This document shows, in pieces, positions 25,101 to 37,100 of a DNA stretch of 64,000 bases; the stretch's first letter is position 1; each line of letters begins with the position of its first letter. The stretch spans positions 16,633,915 to 16,697,914 of the forward strand of contig CAIIXF020000001.1 in assembly GCA_903813345.2 (NCBI GenBank), read 5' to 3'. Source of the stretch: Owenia fusiformis (taxonomy: Eukaryota > Annelida > Polychaeta > Sabellida > Oweniidae). Under the pieces are notes generated by a model. It made no database searches and had not been told where the DNA came from. It saw nothing but the letters and a program-made list of their open reading frames with translations. Made by a program: the position numbers and the translations under genes.

Positions 25101-28100
25101 GTGATTCTTTAAACAATGTGCTGTGTTACAAATATTTAGACTGTTAGTCCAGATGTGTGAAGTGTTTTGGCTATGTAGAGTTTTTGATGGTCTCAACATT
25201 ATGATTTGTTTAACATTTCACTTAGTATGCCAATGTGACCACCTACATCATAGAACTGGAAAACATGATGTATTTTCATTGGCATCTTGAATTTGCTGAT
25301 GACATCTTTCAACATAGGATATATATGATTTTATGTTCATGTAGAGTATAGATATGGCCGTGAGAGTCGTACATGTAAAATTATTAATATAAAATTAATA
25401 TAAATAAATATTGAGCCAATTAACACAAAAGACAATACCTTTGAAAATAATGGCTAATTTAAGTTAATTAGCTACAAGAGTTTACAATTAGACATAACTG
25501 TTAATTAGCTCAATTGGATATATTATAATACCATCTCCAACTCATCTTCTTGGGCGAAAATAAGGCTCCAACTGGTGGTGTAAGCTGGGGAAGGAGGTGA
25601 GGGAAAAGAATCGAAATGTATAACTTACATTGATGTTAATGGATTTTGTACGCACCTAGGGAGAAAACCCTCCAACTACAATCCTATCGATATCTCGTCT
25701 AAAGTCTCATCTCGTACTCTCGAGATCTGAAGCTTGATGTTTCGTTCAGTGTAACTTACCAGAAACATTTACCTGGGATAACCGGGGTATGGTCTTCTTA
25801 GGGCTTGTTCATACCTAAACCTTAACCGACTCTCACATTGCCATAAATGAAATTATTGTCAATAATTTGAATTTATGTTCATGTAGAGTATAGATATGGC
25901 CGTGAGAGTCGTACATGTAAAATTATTAATATAAAATTAATATAAATAAATATTGAGCCAATTAACACAAAAGACAATACCTTTGAAAATAATGGCTAAT
26001 TTAAGTTAATTAGCTACAAGAGTTTACAATTAGACATAACTGTTAATTAGCTCAATTGGATATATTATAATACCATCTCCAACTCATCTTCTTGGGCGAA
26101 AATAAGGCCATGCGCGATCTCTCGCGAGAGCCCAAAAGAAAAGAAGATTAATTAGAAAGTAGTTAAATCATTTAATGATACACACAAATCAATACATGAA
26201 TACCAAATTATAAGAACATCATAGAAATGAACTAAAGTAAATCTGTAAATTCTGAAATATGGATGGACAAATTAATGTAATGTAATATGCTGTAAATCTC
26301 AGGTAAGATAAAGGAATTAGAATTGAATGAAAATTTTTGAATTCAGAAAGTGCGGGTTTATCTCAATTAAATTTCTAGTACATCATGAAGAAAAAAAAAA
26401 CAAAAACAGTAGCTACTTGAAATTTGCATGCTCGACACCTGTTTGAGCCGACTTTGGGGTTTACATGAAAATTGAATACTCGACACCTGTCTGAGCAACT
26501 TTGGGGCTTTAATGAAAATTGCATACTCGACACCAGTCTGAGTTTAAAAATGTCTACCTAATATATTTTTAATGAATGTATGTATGTCATCTCCCAATCT
26601 TATGATAGTATAGTCATCAAGTCCAAGATTTGAGGCCCATGTAGCTCCGCCTATCCGCAAACTGTGGCATTTATAGAAGGTAGGATCTACCTGACATTGA
26701 ACAAAGAGTTTGTGAAGAAAATTGTTAAATACAGAAGTATTCACTGGAGCATCTCTATAAATGAAAAGAGGACCTGATTTAAAGGACCTATGTTCAGGTA
26801 CAACTTCATATGTAATACTGGACAACAAGATGGTAATTGAGAATAAATTGATATCGTAGCAGGAGATGAGCTATGTTTAAAATGTGAAAAAGTAATAATG
26901 AAAAAGGCTTCATCGGGAGAGAATTTAATACTTCTAACTGTAAGTTGTGTCCTGCGGAAGTACTTGTCAACTCACTACTTCTTAGTAAGCCAAAAAGGCT
27001 GTAGATAACATAGCTCTGTACAAGACTTGAGCAAAAGGGTCAAAATCTACTTCAGAAGTTTTTAGAAACCATTTGTTCTAACAAGGGTGTGTTGATTGGC
27101 AATCTAGTGTCTATGCTAGGATTTTTTAACAAAAACCAGAAACTATTTGAGAGACTACATAAGAAGTAGTGGGATCCTTGAAATTGTTAATTATGAAAAT
27201 ATGATAAAAATGATATACCAGACAGAACTGACTTGAATGAATTAGGGGGATAATTCTTTAAACGAAGATGTGCTGCAAAAAGGCTAGCAGAGGCTGGGGT
27301 TAGAGGAAATTCACCTATACCTGTCTGGGAGTTGAACTGTACTAATAAATCATATGACTTTCTGGTAGACGGGGCTTGGGCAGCTTGAAGTGCTTCTAAA
27401 AAGATAAAAAGTAACAAAAATGTTTCTAGATAAAGCGTCAGCAGCAGAATTAAGAATACCAGCAATGTGTTCACTTTGAACATGATATTGTTAAAGAGAC
27501 ATTTTAATATATAGGAAGTAAGAGTTGCATGGACGTTTGATTGCTGGTAGAAAATTTATTTCGGTATGTTCACTACTGCTTCATTGTCAGAATGCAGGAT
27601 AACTGTGTGTCCAGACATAAGTTTTGCCTATGTAAGTATAGCAGTAACAATAGGATATAATTCAAGAATATTGATGTCCAATTCTTGCCATTCTGATGGC
27701 CATTCCCCTTTAAACCAAAGAATATTGCAAACGGCTCCATAGCCTATCGTAGTAGAAGCATCGGTAAAAGATGCAATTGTTCTCTTGTCTCTTGTTCTTC
27801 TGTAAGGAAAATAGATTTCCCAGTAAAGGGAATTAGAAACTATTTCCACAATAATAAATCCTGCATAGATGGAGTGTTGATTAAGATTTTATAATGTAGC
27901 TCCTTCATTTTTAGATAGATGAATAAATAATGAAATAAATGATCTACCGAAAGGAATCACACAACAACAGTAGCTAGGGAATCCTATAGCAGATAAAAGT
28001 TCTCTTTGAGACTTTCTTAGGTTTTGGCTTAATGGTAAAGGGGTTGATGTTACATAAAGTGTCAATGATTGTTTTGCCATTTCCATGAGCAAACAAGCTT

Positions 28101-31100
28101 CTAATGGTCTTACACAAGAAGCAACCTTTTCCTAAATGTTTTATAATATCTATGGCTTGTTGTACGGTTGCATATTTAACTGTAGAAGTTTCGTCTGGGA
28201 TAGTATCATTATGGATTGGCCTCTGGGATGTGATAAGTTGTGAATAACACAGAATTCACCTGGAGATTTTTAGGAACGAGAAATAAGGGTGAAATAATAT
28301 CAAATGGTGGCTGGTCAAAAGGTACAAGTATTCTACCAGCTTCAAGCTCTTTGTTTAATTTTTTGAGAGCTTCTGGGTTCTTAGATATGATGACAAATTA
28401 TCATGAGTAATGTTGTAATGTTCTGGCAAATCAGAGTGAGGAAATTTAAATCCGTACTAGAAACCATGAACTGTTTATTCTTGATGTTCATAGCCTTCAA
28501 GCCAATATCTGAGTCTTTCAGGTTTAACTGGAGTAACAACTTGTGTTGACATAAGTTCACTCGAAGGGTTTTTTGGAGTCTCCAGTACCTGAGCGCTTTT
28601 TGTTGGGGAATTGGGCTTGCCTGCCGTTGTTGCGGGAGTAACATTTTGCAAGTTGGGCAGGTGTGGTTAAAGGGACAAGGGGATATATATTTCAAGAGGT
28701 GAGGGGTTTGATCATGAAATCTTTGGGTATAGACAGCAATAAATATACTGAATGCTCGGACCCATTCTGGAAATGAAAGGATTTTTCCTTCTTTGAAAGG
28801 TTTAAATTCAAATGTTTTGATTCAAAAGAATTGTCAGATTACATCTCACAGAGGACATAATCATTGTTTTTGTCTTCTTCAATACAATCATGAATCAATA
28901 CATGAATACCAAAATATAAGAATATCATAGAAATGAATTAAAGTAAATGAAATATGGACAAATTAATGTAATGTAATATGTTGAAAACTGGGAATTGGAT
29001 TTATTGAAGCTACTGACACCTGTCCTTGTAGCATGGCATTTGTGTTGGGAATTAATCCATAAGCTGTAGAGACGGGTTGGGAATTATGAAAAGCTGAAAG
29101 GTTAGTAGAGACTGGAGGGATGAAAGGGTAGGGTTGGATATTAGCGCTTGATGCAAAAGATGGAATAGGGCGAGTAATAGATGCTGTGGGTCTATTTAGA
29201 GAGAATGAAATGTTGGGTTGGAATGGAAGATGTAGTGGAATAAGAAGGGAAAGGGGATAAGGGAAAAGTTGTTGTAAAGTTGCCCCTTATTAAAGTGGGC
29301 ATAGACTTGGTTGCAGTCAGGGTATAAGAAGTGTGATACTCTTCAATAGTAATACTTGGGTTAGGTCCTTCAGTTTCAGACATTGCAGTGAAATAATTAG
29401 TAGTTATATAGAGGGTAAGCAAATTCAAGACATAAAAACATTTAGATAAATATAAATAGAAGCACATGCTCCATGTTAGATGTATATAAATATGATGCCC
29501 ATAAGGCTAATCATAATAAATATGATTTAGAATACACTGCATAAATAAATGCATATGATATATAAAGATTATGAATTATCATAATATAAATATGATGCCC
29601 ATAAGGCTAATCATAATAAATATGATTTAGAATACACTGCATAAATAAATGCATATGATATATAAAGATTATGAATTATCATAATATAAATATGATGCCC
29701 ATAAGGCTAATCATAATAAATATGATTTAGAATACACTGCATAAATAAATGCATATGATAAATAAAAATTGAATTATCATAATATAAATATGATAACCTT
29801 TAAGAATAAAGGTAAAGTATACAATGCATGAATAAATGCATATGATATATAAAATAATATGAATTATCATAATATAAATATGATAACCTTTAAGAATAAA
29901 GGTAAAGCATACAATGCATGAATATGAAATATAAAATAATATGAATTTTATCATAATATAAATATGATAACATATCATGTCTAAAGGTATAGTATACACT
30001 GCATGAATAAATGCAGATGATATACAAAATAATATATATTTATCATAATATAAATATGATAAAATATAAGTAAACAGGAAACTAAATTTCCTAATATAAG
30101 TATAGTACTTATGAAGGAAAACTAAGTGAATAAACTAATGTGAAAAGTTAACGACTCTCTGGCTTATGTTTGGTTAGAGAAGAGTAGCCGTCTCTTCTAA
30201 TGTTAAGTCTAATTATTATTACCTAATAAATGTAATCAAGAAATATCAGGACTGCGCCTTCCCAGGACTTGACGAAACGCTTTTCCCCTTTGCATTGAGA
30301 TGTATGGGATCGTAGGAGTAATCTATCAAATTTGACCATTGATTCTATATTGGGTAGTATGTGGGTGATGTAGGAACAAAAGTCTATTGCCCTTATGATG
30401 ATGAATATCATTTTACAATTTGAAATTGGTAGATAAAATATTGAATTATATTGAATGCCTTCTGAAGCAGTATTGATCGAGGATTTGAAAGGATGCCATG
30501 AGCGTTGAAATAGTTCTCAATATAAAAGGCTTTTAATGAAGGATGTATATCTAAATATTGTTCAGCCAAAGTGATGAGATTTTTTGCAACAAAGGTAGAT
30601 GATCTATGAACCAGATCATTTTTTCCTAGCTGTAATATAGCCATATCTGGATAGGGATTTTTATATTTTACATCATCTGAAATTGTTTAATTGTATATAC
30701 AATGATGGTATTATAGTTAACTATGTCTTCCTTTAATTTAAAGTCAAAAAGGTTAGATTCTTCTATTTTCCGAACAAAACTGTCCTATAATGCTGACCCT
30801 AATAACATTAGGCATCTCTAATTGTCTTGTAAAATGGGAGAAGAAAGGTAAGGATATTATTGACTCCTGTCTTATCCTCAGAGTAAAGTTTATTATGTGC
30901 AATAAGGTGTCAGAAATATAGAAGAAAAGGAATAATTAGCTCTCTCAAGAGATAAATATATATCAAATAATAAAATGAAATCTGTACCTTAATGGTACTA
31001 TGAATAATCCCAATAACAACCAGAAATCTCTGGAATGGGATAATAAAATAGAATAGATATATTTATTTAATAGCCTACAAGGTTACTTACACTCGTAAAT

Positions 31101-34100
31101 AAATGAAATATCTATTATTAGATTGGAAGGAGTCTATTGAACGTAACTTGAGGACATGTATGTGACTTACTTAGGTCCAAACCTTCTCTATATTCCGGCT
31201 TTGAGTAGAAAGATTAGCTGCCTTGGTGTTGTAAATATTGTAAATCAATGTGTCACACACACAGGAAATACGGCATAATAATATGAAATATATCTTTATG
31301 TATAGATTTGAGAAACATCAGCACACATCTCCGTCTGAATCTATTGTTATATTTGATTTCTTTAAGCCAGAATAATTTCAAAGTTTCCTACATTATTGAC
31401 GTCTGGAACCGGAAGCCATTTTTAGCTACAGCGAGAAAATTTAACCATGTGTCAAACTCCGAAAAGAAATTTTGAAATATCTAAAACCAGACAAGCAACG
31501 CTTCATCCTAAATATAATTAAAATAAAATGAATTATCGGTGCGTGTATCAATTTTTACATACGAAATACGAGTACATACGAAATAAATGAAGTTACATCT
31601 AGCTGTAAGGTAGAGACTCGAGTAATATGTGACGTGTCCATATTCATCAATAAATTAATTCTTTTGTATAAATTCAAGTTGTAAACCATATGAACGAGAT
31701 ATCAATTGAATACTTCAAACATAAAACTACAAAGTCATAAAGACAAAAGATAAAACGTGTTTGAAATTTTTTTTTTTTTTTGAACTTTTTTAAACTGACG
31801 TTTTTAGTGTGAAATATTACGATAAAATTTTCACAAAACGATTCAGCGATAGATAAATGTATATACAAGAGATAAATGTCGATAAAAAGAATCGAAATGT
31901 ATAACTTACATTGATGTTAATGGATTTTGTACGCACCTAGGGAGAAAACCCTCCAACTACAATCCTATCGATATCTCGTCTAAAGTCTCATCTCGTACTC
32001 TCGAGATCTGAAGCTTGATGTTTCGTTCAGTGTAACTTACCAGAAACATTTACCTGGGATAACCGGGGTATGGTCTTCTTAGGGCTTGTTCATACCTAAA
32101 CCTTAACCGACTCTCACATTGCCATAAATGAAATTATTGTCAATAATTTGAATTTGCCATGTTGCTTAATTCGTTAATTAACATACATACATACAAGTGA
32201 TTTTTTAAAATATGATAACTGAAAGGAGTTTGAATATAAATGGTTGAGAATAGTATATATAGTTAAACCTGTAAATGAAGAACACCTCTCTGAAGTAAAC
32301 ACCACTTAATGAACACGTTTTGCATATTTTGTTAACACCTATAATGTACATATAAGAGTATCTGCATTGTAATTCCTTTTCTTAGACAGGGCCTTATATA
32401 AGCACCCACTTTAAGAACACATTAATGGCTTGATGCTTAATCCATCACCTATTTGCAAAAATGAAATGCTTTTTCTCGCTAATAGGTGGAGCTGAGTGGT
32501 GGCGTGCCGCATCTGAACATGCCCGTCATCTATCTGGGCACACTGGCTTAGACTATTTTGGGGCAGCAGGACTTGGGGCAAGCTGGCCTCCATATGGGGG
32601 GCTTAACACACTGGATGCGGCCAGCTTGGATCTGTTGCTAAGGCAATCAGCTGCACAGAAAAGTAAGCTTGGCTTCATGTTCCTGTTACCTGGGGGGAGG
32701 GCACCCCATTGGGCAACAAACAGGGTGAAAGGGTAAAAAAACAGGGTCAAAATAACTAAAGTGAATCTGCAACTTAATTACCTATGTCCGTTGAAATGAT
32801 AGAATAATTTTTGGTGCCTTAAATATATTTTTAGAATTGCAGGATGAGGGTATCTTCTTCAAAATTATTTGAGTTACAGTATCTTTTTGACTTGTCAACT
32901 ACTCATCAATATTGATTGGTTCATTAAATAATGGCTGATAATTCATCACCCTTCTATGATAGATTCTACCTTTAAATACCTTTAAATGTGACGATGGACA
33001 AAATAATGCCTAAGCTTGTATTCGTGAATACAAATTTTGGCTGTCAGGTACCAGATTAACCTACGATTTTATGACCAACTTATTTATATAATGAATGGAA
33101 TAGTGGCAGGTACTATTTGAATTTAAATGAGGTCCCCATAAAATAGTAGGTTAATCGGGTAGCCGGAAGCCGTTAGTTGCATTCACGAATATAAGCTTAG
33201 AATGTGCCAATGTACCAGAACTAGATTAAGCCTTCAATATGACAAAGAGGAGTTAACCCATTGGGAGCCTGGAATAAGACTCACTGGCAGTGAGATGCTT
33301 GTTAAATGCTTGAAAGTGATCCTTTTGTTAACTCCTGATTCATGTGTGAACCACATTGGTGTGTGGAAGAAATAGCACCATTACCCAGCAAATACCAATA
33401 CAATCCTTTTTTGTCAGAAAAGCACATCTTTGCACAAACTCAGTGTTCTATGTAAATACAAAGTGAACATATATGCTAACAATTCTTTGTGATTTGCCAC
33501 TCTTATTAACTACAATTGTATTTAACTATAACATGATGAAATAAAACAGATTCTACGAAATATTGAAATTGTATGATTTCCAGAATGTCCTTTTCCTGAT
33601 TTGTGGCATCACACAAATATACATGTTCAACCTCAGAAAACGTTGTCTTTCATCTGCTATTTATTTGAGCTTCTGACATCTGGGAAAACAGATGGCTGAA
33701 CAGGAAAAGAAAATAGCAAAATTGTAAATCATCTACTTGTTGCGAATCATCCATGATCAGAAAAAATGAGGGGGAATCTTATGTAAACAAAGAATTTTTA
33801 CTCCCACCAAAAATATTAATCCAACAACGGTAATAGGAGTCTGATAGATGATATTTTTTATTTCAGATTTAAATGGCGTGTTTGGGAATCCATTATTTAT
33901 GCCTCCTCATTTTCTGTCAGCCTCAACCGTTGCCACGACAACTACAGCCAGGAGCGGTAGTCGCAGCAGTACCCCAATTTCATCCCCTACCAAGTTAACA
34001 AGCAGCAGCTCTGTGGGGAAACCTAGCAGTGCAGCTAAACAATCATCAGTAATACACAACAGTGTTCAGAGTCCTAGTGCTTTAAGTCCCAATGGTCCCA

Positions 34101-37100
34101 TGAACCTAAGTGGTTCAAGTGGGGGTGACAAGCGGAGAAAGAGATCAAGTGAATCATGCAGTTCAACAGTAACAAGCACCCACTCCCCTGTCATATGTTC
34201 TGTTCCTAGGCCAGTTATCTCCCCTGCTGTATTATCTCCCAATAGACTAAAAGAAGCAACAAACCAGGTGAGAATAATCTCTATTCAGGCCCGTATCCAT
34301 TGGGGGGGGGGGGTTGTTTGGGTGGTTCCCCCATTAGCTACGTGAACCCCCTCCCCTGAAATTTTTTGAAAAGTGAACCTTCCTTAGCAAAAATTGGCCT
34401 GCAAAATAATTGGAAATACATCAGTCATTGAGCCCAAGTGGCTTAGTTGAATCATCATTGTTGTGTAGCTACCTATGACAAGAAATCAACCTTATCTACA
34501 CTATTATGATTTAAATGAAAGAGAACTTGAGCCCGTATCCAATCAGTAGTCAACAAATCATAACACTACATTTTATGTCCACAAGCAAGAGCTATCATTT
34601 TGTTCAAAAGTTACATGTAAAGATCTTACCAAAAATGTGGCTTAGCCATTATGGGAATTCAAGTGACAAAGATATTTTGATAGACTAATCAGTTATGACG
34701 ATATTGCATTGTACCAAAATTTCAGCTAAATTAGATGCATAACCAACCAACCGGCATATTGTAGAATAAAATATTATAATGTGATTCAATGTGCTTCAGA
34801 GCAAACAGGTTGAGAGTGACAGTTCCGGAGACACTGATAGTAGCGACAGTGATGACTCGGACAGCGAGGATGAGGACATAAAAGCAAAGCATAATGAACC
34901 AGAACAGAAGATGAACAATGAAGAAAAGGTTGGTTTTAAAGGCTATAATACTGAAATAGCAATATTACTTGATTCTAAAAATCTTGAGTTTTTTGAAAAA
35001 GCAGGGGATTATATGTAAATATTGGGATTTATCTCAAGTTTTGATTAAAAAATTGGGGTAAGCTCTAAAAAATCAGGATTCCTCTCAATTTAAACCGGGA
35101 TTTTACAGATGAACCTGATATGACTACTTCCACAAGGAACTATATTGTTAATCCTTTGTTAAATGTCTTTGTCTTGTAGCCTGCTGCCCCTAGCCTATCC
35201 AGCCCTAGCACCAAATTCAATATAGCAGAGCTTCTAAAGCAGCACCATCAGCAGAATCAAGAGCAGCGCAAGCAACATGAAGCAGCAGCTGCCACAGCCC
35301 AAGCAGCACAAATCGATAAAAAGAGGCAGCAGAAACGAAGCCGGAAAGACTCTGGAAATGAGTCAGAAATAGAACCACAGCATAAACGATTATTAATTGA
35401 ACATTTTAAACAGAAACCGCAACTCCCCTCGGATATCTCCCACTTGCCTCCATCTACAGGTAGCCCTGAGAAGAATGAGGACCCTAAGAAGGGGAGAGGG
35501 CGGGGAAGGGGTAAAGGGAGACCAAAAGAGCCAGTGCAACTGCAATCCAATGAAGAATTAGAGGTACGTATAATATGTTTATGAATATGAGTTCACAACA
35601 GATTTTCACAAAAATTTCATTTTTGAAGTTTTAAATTATTTATTAAAGCACATTTTATCTATGATTATTATAGCAACAGCGAGCGCGTAATGAACTCTTG
35701 AAGAAAACGTTTGAAAAGGAGCTAAAACAGCAACAGTTAGCTCTAAAACTGGCGCGCAAGGCTCAACAAATTCGAGAAAGAGATGCTGTTCTCAAGGTAC
35801 AAGAACTGGCAAAGCAGGAAAACGAGAAGTTAGCTGTGAATAAGTCCAAAGCAATGGTAAAGACCCAACAGGCATTATTCCCACATTTAACAAAGCAACT
35901 ACAGAAACAGGCGGCCAAGGAGAAACAAGACAAGCAAGGTTCGAAACAGGACAAGCAAGCATCAAAGTACAAGCCACGTCAATCAAAGCTCGCTCAGGTA
36001 AGTGCAACTGTATGCTACATGCTATGTTCTATCATCCTCCTCCATTTTTCATGGATGCATTTATTGTCTGCGAGATTGAATTAGGTTTTCTATGTTTCCT
36101 AAGTGACATCCATACATTCAAGTAGATTTCATGTTAAAGGATTGGGTGAAATACATATTTAAGTGAAACCCACCAGAATGTACAGCCTCAGGAAATGGGT
36201 TGGGTGGGAGGGTAACTTATTTTTCAATCATTTCCCAATTTCATGATATTTCATCCAAATTTCATGATATGTAAACTATTATCCATTCCATTCGCTAATG
36301 ACTACCTCCCTCGAATTCCCTATTTAGAATAAACATTCACTCTACTCAATAATATAGATGTCACTTAGGAAATCTATGTTTCCTAAGTGACATCCATACA
36401 TTCAAGTAGATTTCATGTTAAAGGATTGGGTGAAATACACATTTAATTTTACCCTTTACGGTGTATTTACATCCTGAAAAATGTGATTTGTTAATTTTAC
36501 TACTCCCAATCCTCAAATCTTTAATAAAAAATTAACAAAAAACTAACGTGGACATCGGATTTGAGAGCAATCTCTCCCAGTAGTTCTAGTAGATGGTTTT
36601 CCATGATGTAATCATGAAGCTAATAAAACCTAAAATTGACCTCATATCAATGTTTCATTCATGAATTACTGGTGGGGAAAAATCAGTCCCCTAACATGAG
36701 TAATCAACCTCAATTGCCAATTACCTCCTACTGTGGAGAGACAACTCTCACATCCGAAGTCCACGTGGTTAAAACCACTAAGAGATCAGTGCTCCCGGAC
36801 TTTAGATGTAAAGAGAAGCCAATTGTTTATCAGACTTCACTAGTTTCAAATGTTACAAACTCAAGTCATTTTCAAATTAGTTTACAAGAGGGTACATGGA
36901 AACCAATCACTTGCATAGGTTATCCAGTCATGTCAAAACAATTCAACCTACTTTCTATTGAGTAAACCCCAGTTTTCATTCAATTGCCAATTATCAGATT
37001 ATACCTGAATGTCATTATTTTTGTCACACTGTACTATAACGTACTGTATAATGACCTCTAATTTTACTGTGTTATTAACACATTGAATTTCCAGTGTTCA

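Larger units (their letters stand above)
25330..32155 (-). mobile_element. Ngaro-like (DIRS-order) tyrosine-recombinase retrotransposon, decayed, split direct repeats
   Basis: Read on the minus strand the order is A1 (31885-32155), SGNH hydrolase remnant, 100-bp tandem array, gag-like, RT, RNase H, tyrosine recombinase, B1 (25872-26108), A2 (25604-25874), B2 (25330-25566). That A1-ORFs-B1-A2-B2 arrangement is the split direct repeat plan of PAT/Ngaro elements of the DIRS order. No methyltransferase domain is visible and there is an SGNH-type hydrolase remnant, which favours Ngaro over PAT/DIRS. No target duplication is seen, as expected for tyrosine-recombinase integration. Frameshifts, stops and a deletion in RT mean it is dead, yet the terminal repeats look nearly identical. 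It sits in BAZ2 intron 2 in antisense orientation. Confidence 0.85.

Noticed and set aside
35257-36007. Minus-strand Cys-rich open frames
   Set aside because: Shadows of the Lys/Gln-rich BAZ2 exons 6 and 7 on the opposite strand.
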